From positions 248,001 through 312,000 of the forward strand of contig NZ_JAAGPD010000003.1 of the NCBI RefSeq assembly GCF_017104565.1: a DNA stretch of 64,000 bases, written 5' to 3'. Under the pieces are notes generated by a model. That model had not been told where the DNA came from. It searched no databases and was given only the letters and a program-made list of their open reading frames with translations. The position numbers and the translations under genes are program-made. Every line of letters starts with the position of its first letter. Position 1 is the stretch's first letter. Shown in pieces: positions 15,067-24,716 of this stretch. Source of the DNA: Paraburkholderia sp. Tr-20389. Lineage in GTDB: Bacteria; Pseudomonadota; Gammaproteobacteria; Burkholderiales; Burkholderiaceae.

Positions 15067-16071
15067 TTACTGCGAAGCGGGCTTGTCCGGTGCAGGTGCG
15101 GGCGTTGCGTTCTGAACCGGCGCTGTGCCCGTCGCAGGTGCGCCGGTGGATGCAGGCGACGGTGCAGCGCCTTCGCCCGGATCTTCGTAGTTCGGCAGGC
15201 TTTCGTCGTTGGTCGGCGCGCGCTTCTTGCCGCCTGTACCGCCCGTGCCGCCGGCGCCCGACGCACCTTCCGCCGGCTCGGCGGAATTCGGCAGGCCGAG
15301 CGGCGCGGCCCCGGTCGGCGCCGTGCCCGATGCGCCCGCAGGCGCTTCCGCGCCCGTATCGTCGTCGCCGTAGTCCGGCAAAGCGGAAGCCGGCGCGTTC
15401 GCGCCGCGCAGGAGTGAGCGGCGCTGCTGCGTATAGGCGTCGCGCACGAACGAGTATTTGTCGAGTGCAGCTTGCTCCAGCAGCGTCGTCGCGCCGAGCA
15501 GATCCGAACGCACGCTGACGAACTCCATGAAGTACAGCGGGTATTTGACTTCCGCGTCGAGGTAAGAGATCGGATTGGCGCGGAAATCAACCAGATAACC
15601 GAGCCCGTCGCGGAACGAACTCGGGCCGAACAGCGGCAGCACCAGATACGGACCCGACGGCACACCCCAGCGGCCGAGCGTCAGGCCGAAGTCCTGCTTG
15701 TGCTTCGGCAGGCCGGCGGGCGTCGCGAAGTCGAGCAGGCCGCCGAGACCGAACGTCGAGTTCATCGCGAAACGCATCAGGCTTTCCGTTGCGTCCTTGA
15801 TGTGCAACTGGAGCAGGCTGTTCGCGAAGTTGTCGAGATCGCCGAGGTTCGAGAAGAAGTTGCTGATGGCCTGACGCAGCGGCTGCGGCGTGACCTTTTG
15901 ATAGCCCTTCGCGATCGGCACGGCAACCGTGCGATCGATTGCGTCGTTGAAAGTGAAAATCGCGCGGTTCATCGGCTCCAGCGGGTCACCGGGTTTCCGG
16001 TCGGGACCCGTTGCACACCCCGTTGCAAGACTCGCGACGGCCAATGCCAGCGCGGCTGTACGCATCTTCAT
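15067..16071 (-). CDS. mlaA: MlaA/VacJ-family outer-membrane lipoprotein
   Basis: MlaA-type lipoproteins sit in the outer membrane and move phospholipid out of its outer leaflet. The 334-residue precursor has a lipoprotein signal with lipobox LATGC (C19). The VacJ domain covers about 30-230 (DPLEPMNRAIFTFND, NSTFGLGGLLDFA, YLVLPLFGPSSFRDG). The last 100 residues are a Pro/Ala/Gly-rich disordered tail, longer than in E. coli. It starts ten bases after the hpnN stop, so it is in the hpnN operon. With HpnM (MlaC-like) next door, this gives a local Mla-like set tied to hopanoid export; that function is inferred. Confidence 0.92.
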   Translation of the reverse strand: MKMRTAALALAVASLATGCATGPDRKPGDPLEPMNRAIFTFNDAIDRTVAVPIAKGYQKVTPQPLRQAISNFFSNLGDLDNFANSLLQLHIKDATESLMRFAMNSTFGLGGLLDFATPAGLPKHKQDFGLTLGRWGVPSGPYLVLPLFGPSSFRDGLGYLVDFRANPISYLDAEVKYPLYFMEFVSVRSDLLGATTLLEQAALDKYSFVRDAYTQQRRSLLRGANAPASALPDYGDDDTGAEAPAGASGTAPTGAAPLGLPNSAEPAEGASGAGGTGGTGGKKRAPTNDESLPNYEDPGEGAAPSPASTGAPATGTAPVQNATPAPAPDKPASQ

Positions 16072-16081
16072 GCGGCTTTCC

Positions 16082-18694
16082 TTATTGTTTCTTCGATGCG
16101 CGGCGAGCGCGCGGTTTACCCATCAATACCGGCTGGAATACCACAGCGCCAATCAACGTGCACAAGAGGGACAGCGCCAGCAGGCGGCCCATGCTCGACG
16201 TGCCGGGATGGTGCGACAGCCACAGGCTGCCGAATGCCGTAGCCGTGGTCGCCGCGCTGAACAGCACGGCGTGCGTGAGGCTCGATTGCAGCAGGCCCGT
16301 TTGCCCCCTGCGCCACGCCATCACGAAGTAGATCTTGAACGCGACGCCGACGCCGAGCATCAGCGGCAACGCAATGATATTCGCGAAATTAAGTGGCATG
16401 CCGAAGACCACGCACAACTCCAGCGTGACGACGGCCGACACCAGCAGCGGCACGAGCGTGCGCAGCACATCGCCGAAACGGCGCAGCGTGAGCCACAGCA
16501 GCGCGGTGATCGACAGGATGGCCCACGCGCCCGCCTGCACGAACGACTTGATGATCACGTTCGCCGAATGCAGGATCGAGATCGGCCCGCCGATCGCGCC
16601 CGGTTCCGCAGCCTTCACGGCCTTCGCGAAGTTGCGCAGCATCACGTCGTCGCCGGGATCGGTGCCGGGCGGCACCTTCGGCGAAATCTCGACGAGCGCC
16701 TGGCCCGTCTTCGACACCCAGCCGTCGGCAATCTCTTTCGGCACGTTCTCGCGGGTGATTTCCGACGGCTGCAGCAAGGTCGCCAGTTGCTTGAGCGACA
16801 GCTTCAGCGGCACCGACATCGCGCGTTCAGCACGATCGCGCGTCGAGACGTCCGCATTCGCGAGCTTGTTCAGCGTATCCGACAGATGCTTGGCTTCCGC
16901 AGCGCCCGGACCGGGATGGTCTTCGGCGGCGAGCGACAGCTGGTTCGCCGTGCGTTTCAATGCGGCGACGCGCACGGCGTCGGTGGAGGCAGGCGCGGGC
17001 GTTTGCGTGAGCGCAGGCAGCAGTTGCTGTGCCGCCGCAGAAATCAGCTCGAGCTTTTGCGGCTGATCGGCGGGAATGAAGGTGGTGAGCGTCGTCGTGC
17101 GGCCCACTTGCGGCAGCTTCGACAGACGCGCCGCGATTCTGTCCGCGTCCGCCAGCGTCGGCGCCAGCGCGCGCACGTTGTTGACGGCGGCTTCGGGCGC
17201 ATCGTTCAGCGAAATCAGCGTCGCCATCGACTCCGTATTCGGATCCTTCAGATGTAGCGGATTGAAGTCGAAACGCAGATGCAGCAGCAGCGGCGACGCG
17301 CCGATGATCAGCACGGCCGTCGCGATCAGCACGGGAGTGCGGTTGCGATCGAGAAAGTCGTCGACGGGCGCGAGGAACGTGAAGCCCGGCGACTCCGCTT
17401 CGCCCGGCGGGTTGAAGACCTTGATGAGCGCGGGCAGCAGCGTCATGTTGGTCAGATACGCGACGAACATGCCGACGCCCGCGATCTTGCCGAGTTCGGA
17501 CACGCCGCGATAGGCGGTCGGCAGGAACGAGAAGAAGCTCTCGGCGACGGCGACGGCGGCGAGCGTCAACGGCACGCCGATGCTGTAAGCCGTGTGGATC
17601 AGCGCGGCCGCGAGACGGTCGTCGCGATTGCGCTCCTCGCGGTACTTCACGCCGAACTGCACGCCGAAGTCGACGCCGAGCCCGACGAACAGCACCATGA
17701 ATGCAACGGAAATCATGTTCAGCGCATCGACCATCATCAGGCCGAGCGCAGCCGTGATGACGAGCCCGACGAACAGCGTAATGAACACGGCGACGATCAG
17801 ACGTCCCGAGCGCAGCGCGAGCCACAGGATGCCGAGCACGACGAAGAACGTGACGATGCCGTTGATCTCCGCGCCGTCCTGCACCGACGCGAACTCTTCG
17901 TCGGCGAGCGGCTGTTCGCCCGTCAGGCGGATGCGTGCGCCGTATTGCGAGTCGAGATCGAGCGATGCAGCCGTCTTGCGGATGACCTCCGATGCTTTCG
18001 CGCCCGCCTGCAACGCCGCGTAATCCAGCTTCGGCTGCACGACGATGAACGCGCGCGCGGGCACCTTTGCCGCGTCCTTGTCGACGAGCGCGCGCCACGA
18101 GAAAACGGCGGGCTCGTTGGCGAGCACGTGATCGATGACGGTCGCGCTGCGCGACAACAGATTGCTCATGTCGCCGAGCTTCACCTGGCCGATCTGCAGC
18201 GGCAGCAGCAGGCTCGTCGTGAGCGTGCCCGCGAGACCGGTGAGACTCGGATCGTGCGCAAGCTGGTTGATCAGCGGACGCGCCTTGACCAGTTGCGAAG
18301 TCGTCGATTGAACCTCGGACAACGACGGGAACAGCAAGCCGTTCTTCTCGAAGAACGGGCCGCTGCCGGGCTGCATGACCGAGCTGAATTCCGTCGTTTC
18401 TTTCTGCAGTGCAGCGGCGAGGGTATTCGCGGCGGCATCCGCGTATTCGGGTGCGCCTGCTTCGACGACGACGAGCAAGGTTTGTCCGCGATCGGGAAAG
18501 GCCTTGTCGATCTGGTCTCCGAGCGCTGCCCATTGCGCATCGTTTTCGACGAGACGGCTGATGTCGGTATTGATCTTGAAGTGGTGAACGACATAAATGG
18601 CGCTCAGCACGGCGAGCACGAGCGACAGCCCGATGACCTGCAGCGGACGGCGCACCGACCAGACAACGAGGCGAACGATAGAGGACTTCAGCAT
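16082..18694 (-). CDS. hpnN: HpnN, RND/MMPL-family hopanoid transporter
   Basis: HpnN is an inner-membrane RND-type exporter needed to move hopanoids to the outer membrane. The 870-residue protein has two halves, each with one N-terminal helix ([19 protein letters not shown]), a large periplasmic domain and a block of five helices. The conserved loop [20 protein letters not shown] lies in the first block and a [19 protein letters not shown] segment in the second. I start at the ATG at 18694 ([12 protein letters not shown]); the ribosome-binding site is weak. It is followed by mlaA in one operon and is divergent from hpnM. Confidence 0.93.
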   Translation of the reverse strand: MLKSSIVRLVVWSVRRPLQVIGLSLVLAVLSAIYVVHHFKINTDISRLVENDAQWAALGDQIDKAFPDRGQTLLVVVEAGAPEYADAAANTLAAALQKETTEFSSVMQPGSGPFFEKNGLLFPSLSEVQSTTSQLVKARPLINQLAHDPSLTGLAGTLTTSLLLPLQIGQVKLGDMSNLLSRSATVIDHVLANEPAVFSWRALVDKDAAKVPARAFIVVQPKLDYAALQAGAKASEVIRKTAASLDLDSQYGARIRLTGEQPLADEEFASVQDGAEINGIVTFFVVLGILWLALRSGRLIVAVFITLFVGLVITAALGLMMVDALNMISVAFMVLFVGLGVDFGVQFGVKYREERNRDDRLAAALIHTAYSIGVPLTLAAVAVAESFFSFLPTAYRGVSELGKIAGVGMFVAYLTNMTLLPALIKVFNPPGEAESPGFTFLAPVDDFLDRNRTPVLIATAVLIIGASPLLLHLRFDFNPLHLKDPNTESMATLISLNDAPEAAVNNVRALAPTLADADRIAARLSKLPQVGRTTTLTTFIPADQPQKLELISAAAQQLLPALTQTPAPASTDAVRVAALKRTANQLSLAAEDHPGPGAAEAKHLSDTLNKLANADVSTRDRAERAMSVPLKLSLKQLATLLQPSEITRENVPKEIADGWVSKTGQALVEISPKVPPGTDPGDDVMLRNFAKAVKAAEPGAIGGPISILHSANVIIKSFVQAGAWAILSITALLWLTLRRFGDVLRTLVPLLVSAVVTLELCVVFGMPLNFANIIALPLMLGVGVAFKIYFVMAWRRGQTGLLQSSLTHAVLFSAATTATAFGSLWLSHHPGTSSMGRLLALSLLCTLIGAVVFQPVLMGKPRARRASKKQ

Positions 18695-18743
18695 TGACGC
18701 GAGCGGGGCCTTGTCACGGTTGGCATTATTGGTAGAGGGCACA

Positions 18744-18811
18744 AGTATACCGACGCAGCCGCCGCACGGTCGCGTTAGTGAACCAGTGCAGCTTTCCAAA
18801 GTCTGTATACT
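18744..18811. promoter_or_regulatory. Divergent promoter region for hpnN and hpnM
   Basis: A minus-strand -10 TATACT (plus AGTATA, 18744-18749) lies 50 bases before the hpnN start. A plus-strand TATACT (18806-18811) lies 68 bases before the hpnM start. Neither has a convincing -35, which suggests activator help or a weak promoter. Confidence 0.45.
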
Positions 18812-18821
18812 GACCCCGTAA

Positions 18822-18850
18822 CCGCGCGGGATGCGGCCTGTCCCGCGCGG
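18822..18850 (+). promoter_or_regulatory. Perfect 10-bp inverted repeat in the hpnM leader
   Basis: CCGCGCGGGA (18822-18831) pairs with TCCCGCGCGG (18841-18850), separated by nine bases. It lies between the candidate -10 and the hpnM start and has no T-run. It could be an RNA hairpin in the 5-prime leader or a protein-binding dyad. Confidence 0.5.
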
Positions 18851-18878
18851 GTTCACTCCTAACTGTCCCGATGAGCGT

Positions 18879-19484
18879 ATGAAACGTTATATCTCTGCTT
18901 TTCTGGCAGCCGCCGTGGTGTCCACCGCGGCTTTCGCACAAACCGCGCCTGATGCGATCGTGAAGAGCGCAGTCGAAGGCACGGTCAACGCGATGAAGGC
19001 CGACCCGCAGGCTCGCGGCGGCGACATGAAGAAGATCACGCAAGTGGTCGAGTCGCACTTCGTACCCGCCACGAACTTCCAGCGCACGACGCGCATCGCC
19101 GTCGGTAAAGCGTGGGCCACGGCAACGCCCGAGCAGCAAAAGCAACTGTATGAGCAATTCCAGAAGCTGCTCGTCGGCACGTATGCGGCTTCGTTGTCCC
19201 AACTGCGCGATCAGGACGTGAAGTTCAAGTTCATGCCGTCGAACGCGTCGGCGGATACGAAGGACACTGTCGTCCAGTCGCATGTGCTGAGCAACGGCGG
19301 CGACGACTCGATCGACTATCGCCTCGAAAAAACGGCGAACGGCTGGAAGATTTACGACATCAACATGATGGGCGCGTGGCTGATCCAGGTGTATCAGACG
19401 CAGTTCCAGGATCAGTTGTCGAAGGGCGGCGTCGACGGGCTCATCAAGTTCCTCACCGAGCACAACGCGCGCAGCGCGGGCTGA
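18879..19484 (+). CDS. hpnM: HpnM, MlaC/Ttg2D-like periplasmic lipid-binding protein
   Basis: The 201-residue precursor has a signal peptide ([22 protein letters not shown]). The mature part is an MlaC/toluene-tolerance domain: [20 protein letters not shown], then [15 protein letters not shown], and an NTF2-like C-terminal half with [19 protein letters not shown]. MlaC proteins ferry lipids across the periplasm. Here the hopanoid context and divergence from hpnN support the HpnM call. The ATG at 18879 gives the signal peptide; an upstream ATG at 18831 would lie inside the leader hairpin and add 16 odd residues. Confidence 0.92.
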   Translation: MKRYISAFLAAAVVSTAAFAQTAPDAIVKSAVEGTVNAMKADPQARGGDMKKITQVVESHFVPATNFQRTTRIAVGKAWATATPEQQKQLYEQFQKLLVGTYAASLSQLRDQDVKFKFMPSNASADTKDTVVQSHVLSNGGDDSIDYRLEKTANGWKIYDINMMGAWLIQVYQTQFQDQLSKGGVDGLIKFLTEHNARSAG

Positions 19485-19525
19485 TCGTCCACCTCTGCTG
19501 CCGCTACATGTGAGCGGCACCAAAA

Positions 19526-19564
19526 ACAAAAGAGCGCAACGGCTAAACCGTTGCGCTCTTTTTT
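19526..19564. terminator. Bidirectional rho-independent terminator after hpnM and hpnH
   Basis: AGAGCGCAACGG (19531-19542) pairs exactly with CCGTTGCGCTCT (19548-19559) around a CTAAA loop. As lie upstream and five Ts downstream. It separates the convergent hpnM and ispH-hpnH units. Confidence 0.95.
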
Positions 19565-19583
19565 CATGCGGCGTCGATGCGTC

Positions 19584-20741
19584 TTAGTTCAACGCGGCAG
19601 CCGACGTTTGCACCTTCTTGCCCGTGCCCGCGCGCTCGATCTGTTCCAGCTTGATCTCGACGTGACGCGAGAACACGTACTCGGCGGGACGCTGCTTGTC
19701 GAGCGGAATGTCCTTGGCGAACGCGCCCGTGGTACGTGCGCCCGACAGGCTGACCTTCAGCGCCTTCAACGGATGCGCGACCGTGTCCATCACGGCTGTC
19801 GCCTCGAAGCCGCAGTGGACCATGCAGTCCGCGCACTTCTCATACTTGCCCGTGCCGTACTTGTCCCAGTCGGTGGTTTCCATCAGTTCCTTGAAGGTCT
19901 TCACGTAACCTTCGCCGACCAGATAGCACGGCTTCTGCCAACCGAACACCGTGCGCGCCGGGTTGCCCCACGGCGTGCATTCGTAGCTCTGGTTGCCGGC
20001 CAGGAAGTCGAGGAACAGGCTCGACTGGCTGAACGACCACTTCTTGCCGTTGTTGCCGCGCTTGAAGATTTCGCGGAACAGGTTCTTGGTCTTGTCGCGG
20101 TTCAGGAAGTGCTGCTGGTCCGGGGCACGCTCATACGCATAGCCCGGCGACACCGTGATGCCGTCCACACCGATCTCGCCGACCGTGTCGAAGAACTTCG
20201 CCACGCGCTCGGGTACGGCGTCGTTGAACAACGTGCAGTTGATGTTCACGCGGAAGCCGCGGCGCTTGGCTTCCTTGATGGCCGCGACGGCCTTGTCGTA
20301 CACGCCTTCCTGCGAGACCGAGTGATCGTGCGCTTCGCGGTCGCCGTCGAGGTGCACCGACCAGACGAAGTACGGGTTCGGCTCGTAATCGTCCATCTTC
20401 TTTTCCATCAGCAGCGCGTTCGTGCACAGGTACACGAACTTCTTGCGCGCCATGATGCCCTTGACGATCTCCGGCATTTCCTTGTGCAGCAGCGGCTCGC
20501 CGCCGGCGATCGACACGACGGGTGCGCCGCATTCGTCGACGGCTTCGAGGCATTCCGCCAGCGACAGGCGCTGGTTGAGGATGGGATCCGGATAATCGAT
20601 CTTGCCGCAACCATTACAAGCGAGGTTGCAGCGGAACAAAGGCTCGAGCATCAGCGCGAGCGGATAGCGTTTGTTGCCCTTGAGGTGGTTACGCATGATG
20701 TATGCGCCAACCCGGACTTTTTGTAGCATCGGAATAGACAA
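19584..20741 (-). CDS. hpnH: HpnH, radical SAM adenosylhopane synthase
   Basis: HpnH joins the 5-prime-deoxyadenosyl radical of SAM to diploptene, making adenosylhopane. The 385-residue protein has the radical-SAM cluster C38-x3-C42-x2-C45 (CNLACNGC) and the SAM motif GGEP at residues 81-84. A further cysteine group is at C303/C306/C310 (CADCMVHC). I start at the TTG at 20741, which has AAGGAGG five bases upstream and yields the MSIPMLQKVRVGAY N-terminus expected for the family; the ATG four codons later lacks that spacing. It follows ispH by ten bases in one operon. Confidence 0.95.
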   Translation of the reverse strand: MSIPMLQKVRVGAYIMRNHLKGNKRYPLALMLEPLFRCNLACNGCGKIDYPDPILNQRLSLAECLEAVDECGAPVVSIAGGEPLLHKEMPEIVKGIMARKKFVYLCTNALLMEKKMDDYEPNPYFVWSVHLDGDREAHDHSVSQEGVYDKAVAAIKEAKRRGFRVNINCTLFNDAVPERVAKFFDTVGEIGVDGITVSPGYAYERAPDQQHFLNRDKTKNLFREIFKRGNNGKKWSFSQSSLFLDFLAGNQSYECTPWGNPARTVFGWQKPCYLVGEGYVKTFKELMETTDWDKYGTGKYEKCADCMVHCGFEATAVMDTVAHPLKALKVSLSGARTTGAFAKDIPLDKQRPAEYVFSRHVEIKLEQIERAGTGKKVQTSAAALN

Positions 20742-20751
20742 ATCGTCCTCC

Positions 20752-21696
20752 TTAAACTTCGCGTGCAGCGAGTGGTTGCGTCAGCTTCGACGGCAACTTG
20801 AATTCAACCTTTTCTTCACGTCCCGCCATCGTCGTGACGTCGACGGGGCCCAGTGCGCGTAGCGCATCGATTACGTTCTCGACCATCTCTTCAGGTGCCG
20901 ACGCGCCGGCCGTGATGCCGACCGTCGTCACGCTGGCGAACCATTCCGGCTTGACTTCCGAACCATCCGCGACGAGGTAGCTCGGCACGCCCGATTCGCT
21001 GCCGATTTCGCGCAGGCGATTCGAGTTCGAGCTGTTCGTTGCGCCCACCACCAGCAGGACATCGACTTGCGAGCTGAGTTCGCGCACGGCTGCCTGGCGG
21101 TTTTGCGTCGCGTAGCAGATGTCGCGCGTATCCGGACCGACGATGTCGGGGAACCGGCGCTTCAGCGCGTTGATGATGCCGCGCGTGTCGTCCACCGATA
21201 GCGTCGTCTGCGTCACGTAGGCGAGCGGTGTGTCGATGGGCAGTTCCAGCTTTGCGACTTCGGCTTCGCTCTGCACGAGCAGCACCTTGCCCGGAATCTG
21301 GCCGATCGTGCCTTCCACTTCGGGATGGCCCGCGTGCCCGATCAGAATCAGCGTGCGCCCCCCGGCCACATACTGACGACCCTGCACATGAACCTTCGTC
21401 ACCAGCGGGCAGGTGGCATCGAGAACATCGAGACCGCGCTGCTCCGCGTCGCGTTCCACGCTTTGCGCGACGCCGTGGGCACTAAAAATGGCAACTGCGC
21501 CCTGCGGCACTTCATCGAGTTCCTCGACGAAGCGCGCGCCTTTTTGGCGAAGATTATCGACCACGTGCCGGTTGTGGACGATTTCATGACGCACATAAAC
21601 TGGTGCGCCATGTTGCTGCAAAGCGCGATCGACAATTTCGATCGCCCTCACGACCCCCGCACAAAAGCCGCGGGGTTGAGCAAGGATGACTCGCAT
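20752..21696 (-). CDS. ispH: 4-hydroxy-3-methylbut-2-enyl diphosphate reductase (IspH/LytB), hopanoid-linked copy
   Basis: IspH performs the last step of the MEP pathway, making IPP and DMAPP. The 314-residue protein keeps the three cluster cysteines C12 (GFCAGV), C96 (DATCPLV) and C194 (ICYATQNR). It also keeps the substrate residues H124 and E126 in HPEVEGT. It lies directly upstream of hpnH in the same operon, so it probably boosts isoprenoid supply for hopanoids; a housekeeping copy may exist elsewhere in the genome. The start at 21696 ([14 protein letters not shown]) matches the family N-terminus although the ribosome-binding site is weak. Confidence 0.95.
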   Translation of the reverse strand: MRVILAQPRGFCAGVVRAIEIVDRALQQHGAPVYVRHEIVHNRHVVDNLRQKGARFVEELDEVPQGAVAIFSAHGVAQSVERDAEQRGLDVLDATCPLVTKVHVQGRQYVAGGRTLILIGHAGHPEVEGTIGQIPGKVLLVQSEAEVAKLELPIDTPLAYVTQTTLSVDDTRGIINALKRRFPDIVGPDTRDICYATQNRQAAVRELSSQVDVLLVVGATNSSNSNRLREIGSESGVPSYLVADGSEVKPEWFASVTTVGITAGASAPEEMVENVIDALRALGPVDVTTMAGREEKVEFKLPSKLTQPLAAREV

Positions 21697-22169
21697 AAGC
21701 TGGCGAACTCCGACTGACGCGGGATTCCGGTCCAGATCGGTAAAAACGACCTGTTCGCCGCGTCTATATTTAGTTGATGTCTTAAATCCGACGAAAGTCG
21801 ATACTTGAGACCAAACGCGCATTCTAACGCTATCGCCGTCGGTTTGCTTTTCAGGCGTACCGAACTGTGGCGTTTGCACGGCGGGCGTCGCGGCAAAAAT
21901 GACCCGCTGCGGCTGTCGGCGGGAACCCTTAAACTATCGGGCTTTGCTGCGCCGACGCATGGCGTGCGCTGTCCGGCGTGCAGCAATGGAATTATCTGCG
22001 ACGTCTTTCGCCGACGACGCATTCTTGAACGTATCGGAAACGCGGACTATCACATATTCGATAGCCGGCCAGTTCTCGATTTCCACGATTGGCGCAGCGT
22101 CGCGGGTGTTGCTGGCGCGCCGCGCCCGTGTGCGCGTCCGAAGCGCGCGGCTTCCATAGAGGGCTATGC
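21697..22169. other. Divergent intergenic region between ispH and hpnB
   Basis: About 470 bases, AT-richer between 21760 and 21830. A minus-strand TAGAAT (plus ATTCTA at 21821-21826) is a possible -10 for ispH-hpnH, giving a leader of about 125 bases. I see no clear promoter for hpnB and no gene. Confidence 0.45.
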
Positions 22170-23348
22170 ATGATTGCGGCGGTTCTGTTTGTGATGGCGT
22201 GTCTGTCGCTGTTGATCTGGTGTGTGCTGCTGTTCGCGCGCGGCGGTTTCTGGCGCGCGCAGCCCGCTGCGCCGCTCGCGCGCGAATTGCGGGACGTCTG
22301 GCCGGGCGTCGCCGCCGTCGTCCCGGCGCGCAATGAAGCGGACGTGATCGCGCGGGCCGTCACCTCGCTGCTCACGCAGGACTACCCGGGCGAATTCCAC
22401 GTGATCGTCATCGACGACCACAGCACCGACGGCACTGCCGACGCTGCCCGTGCCGCCGCGCTCGCGCTGCAATGCCCGGACCGGCTCACGGTGATCAGCG
22501 CAAAGCCGCTGCCGGCGGGCTGGTCGGGCAAGGTCTGGGCGCAGTCGCAGGGCATCGAGGCGGCGCGCTCGCTCGGCTACTCGCCCGAATACCTGCTGCT
22601 CACCGACGCCGACATCGGTCATCCGACCGACGCGCTCACGCAGCTCGTGATGCGCGCCGACGCCGAACAGCGCGATCTCGTCTCGCTGATGGTGCGTCTG
22701 CGCTGCGATTCGTTCTGGGAAAAGGCGCTGATTCCCGCTTTCGTGTTCTTCTTCGCGAAGCTCTATCCGTTCTCATGGGTCAACAATCCGCGCAACCGCA
22801 CGGCGGGCGCGGCAGGCGGCTGCATGCTGGTGCGCCGCACGGCGCTGGAAGAAGCGGGCGGCATCGAGTCGATCCGCGCCGAACTGATCGACGACTGCAG
22901 CCTGGCCGCGCGCATCAAGCATCGCGGTGAAGGGCGCCACCCCATCCGTCTCGACGTGGCGGCGCAAAGCGTGTCGCTGCGTCCGTACGATAGCTGGCGG
23001 GAGATCTGGAACATGATCGCGCGCACCGCGTTCACGCAGTTGCGCTATTCGGCCTGGTTGCTGGCGGGCACGCTGCTCGGCATGACGATCATCTATCTCG
23101 TGCCGCCCGCCGTCGCGATCCTGCTCGGGCCGAAGGGTTTGCCGGCGTGGCTCGCGTGGGCCGCGATGTGCTGCGCGTACGCGCCGATGCTGCGCTACTA
23201 CCAGCGCTCGCCGCTGTGGGCGCCGTTTCTGCCGCTCGTCGCGCTGTTCTACGTCAGCGCGACGTTCGGCTCGGCCGTGCGTTACTGGCGCGGCAAGGGC
23301 GGCCAGTGGAAGGCGCGCGTGCAGGCGCCCGCCGGGACGAATCAATGA
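22170..23348 (+). CDS. hpnB: HpnB, hopene-associated glycosyltransferase
   Basis: The 392-residue membrane protein is a GT2 glycosyltransferase. It has an N-terminal helix (residues 2-24) and a nucleotide-binding start VAAVVPARNEADVI. A conserved LPAGWSGKVWAQSQG follows, then the DxD-type motif LLTDADIGHP, an ELIDDCSLAARIK acidic motif and three C-terminal helices. This pattern is that of HpnB, which occurs in hopanoid clusters; its exact acceptor is not established. The ATG at 22170 has a GAGGG ribosome-binding site. Its stop overlaps the start of a lytic transglycosylase gene (ATGA). Confidence 0.88.
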   Translation: MIAAVLFVMACLSLLIWCVLLFARGGFWRAQPAAPLARELRDVWPGVAAVVPARNEADVIARAVTSLLTQDYPGEFHVIVIDDHSTDGTADAARAAALALQCPDRLTVISAKPLPAGWSGKVWAQSQGIEAARSLGYSPEYLLLTDADIGHPTDALTQLVMRADAEQRDLVSLMVRLRCDSFWEKALIPAFVFFFAKLYPFSWVNNPRNRTAGAAGGCMLVRRTALEEAGGIESIRAELIDDCSLAARIKHRGEGRHPIRLDVAAQSVSLRPYDSWREIWNMIARTAFTQLRYSAWLLAGTLLGMTIIYLVPPAVAILLGPKGLPAWLAWAAMCCAYAPMLRYYQRSPLWAPFLPLVALFYVSATFGSAVRYWRGKGGQWKARVQAPAGTNQ

Positions 23349-24016
23349 GGCGGCTGGTCTGCCTGACCGTCCTCGCGTTCAGTGTTATGCAAAGTGCATG
23401 GGCCGACGATCAGACGAACCACGACCGCACCTCCGATTATCTGCATCAGAAGTTCGGCGTCGCGAAAGAGAAGGCCGAGCAGATCTCGAACGCGGTGCGT
23501 GTCGCGTCGGAAAAGTACGCGCTGCCCCCCGCGCTGATTCTCGCGATCATCTCGATCGAATCGCGTTTCAAGGAAAAGGCCAAGGGCGGCAATGGCGCAA
23601 CGGGGCTGATGCAGGTCGTGCCCGGCGCGCATAAACGCATGCTGAAAGACGTGAAGGATCTGACCGACCCCGAGACCAACATCGAAATCGGCTCGGCGAT
23701 TCTGTACGGCTACGTGAAATCGTCGGGAGGCGATCTGAATGCGGCGTTGAAGAGCTACGGCGGATCGCAGGCGTATGCGGAGAAAGTCAACGGCCGGGTG
23801 AAGACGTTCGCGGATGTCGTGAGCGTGGAGGCCAGCGCGGTGCCGGGCGCGGACCAGCCGCTGCCGTCGCGAGACGGCGGGTGCGACGCTCGCTACACGT
23901 CGCTGTGCATCGGGCCCGTGATCTACGCGAGCCCCGAGGCGGACGCCGCGAGCAGCGCGAGCGTCACGCAGCGCGCAACCAACCTGCTGAATTCGCTGCT
24001 GCCGCTGTCGCATTGA
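23345..24016 (+). CDS. Secreted lytic transglycosylase (SLT domain)
   Basis: The 223-residue precursor has a signal peptide (first about 20 residues, ending SAWA-DD). Its SLT domain carries the catalytic glutamate E72 in IISIESRFKEKA, followed by GATGLMQVVPGAH and a YGYVKSSGGDLNAALKSYGG segment. It cleaves the MurNAc-GlcNAc bond of peptidoglycan with formation of anhydro-MurNAc. The start overlaps the hpnB stop, so the two are co-translated, an unusual pairing of a hopanoid glycosyltransferase with a wall hydrolase. The C-terminal 60 residues contain two cysteines (GGCDARYTSLC) that may form a disulfide. Confidence 0.88.
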   Translation: MRRLVCLTVLAFSVMQSAWADDQTNHDRTSDYLHQKFGVAKEKAEQISNAVRVASEKYALPPALILAIISIESRFKEKAKGGNGATGLMQVVPGAHKRMLKDVKDLTDPETNIEIGSAILYGYVKSSGGDLNAALKSYGGSQAYAEKVNGRVKTFADVVSVEASAVPGADQPLPSRDGGCDARYTSLCIGPVIYASPEADAASSASVTQRATNLLNSLLPLSH

Positions 24017-24068
24017 ACGCCGACGCGGCCTGAAGTGTTCCGACGGCCGCGCCGGCCGTCGCATCCGA

Positions 24069-24599
24069 TCACTTCTGCGTCAGCATCATGTACATCTGGA
24101 TGACCATGTCGGGCGAAAACTGGAACGGCACCCAGCCGTGTCCCGTATGGCGCATCACCAGCAGGCGGTCGCCGTTCGACTGCTTCTGCACGGCCATCAT
24201 CGGGTTCTTCGTCGACACGAAACGCCAGCCGGTGGGCAGACTTGGCGGCACTTCCGGTTCCATCGACGCGCGCGCGTTCGACAGTTCCTCGATCAGCTGA
24301 GCGAGTTGCAGCGGATGCAGTGTGACCGCCTTGCCGCCGATCGACATCGTGATTTCGTTCTGGCTGGGACGCTCGATATGCAGCGTCGGCTTTTCATCTG
24401 CGTCGGCTTGCGGTTCGGCTGCCGTTTCAACCGCTTCTTCGGCTGGCGCTTCCGCAACAACCGTCTCCGCCTGTTCGCCATCCACATGCCGATCGGTCGC
24501 GGCGTCGCCTTCGCGCGAAGCCGCGGCAGAAGCCGTCACAGCCTGAATGAGCTGAGTGACGCCCGTTTCGAGCGCGCCAAGCTGTTCCTGAAGATTCAT
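24069..24599 (-). CDS. Conserved hypothetical acidic protein
   Basis: The 176-residue protein has no signal peptide or membrane segment. Residues 1-70 are Ala/Glu-rich and probably a coiled coil plus a disordered linker. The C-terminal 100 residues look folded and conserved in type: LHIERPSQNEITMSIGGKAV, then GWRFVSTKNPMMAVQKQ and HTGHGWVPFQFSPDMVIQMY. I do not recognise the family or function. It lies between the transglycosylase and hpnA, on the hpnA strand, with about 110 bases on the hpnA side. An ATG at 24599 is the natural start. Confidence 0.7.
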   Translation of the reverse strand: MNLQEQLGALETGVTQLIQAVTASAAASREGDAATDRHVDGEQAETVVAEAPAEEAVETAAEPQADADEKPTLHIERPSQNEITMSIGGKAVTLHPLQLAQLIEELSNARASMEPEVPPSLPTGWRFVSTKNPMMAVQKQSNGDRLLVMRHTGHGWVPFQFSPDMVIQMYMMLTQK

Positions 24600-24716
24600 G
24601 CGTAGTTCTCTGGTAAGACCCGCGATTTTACCTTCTGCGCGCTGACGTTAGCTTTCGACCCGGCAACGCGAGTTGTAACAAAGCGTGTGCAAGTGCGCGC
24701 AGAGAGGCTTGCGCCG

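Noticed and set aside
17279-18697. A 472-codon plus-strand frame across hpnN
   Set aside because: It is antisense to hpnN and has the repetitive charged composition of a GC-driven shadow frame.
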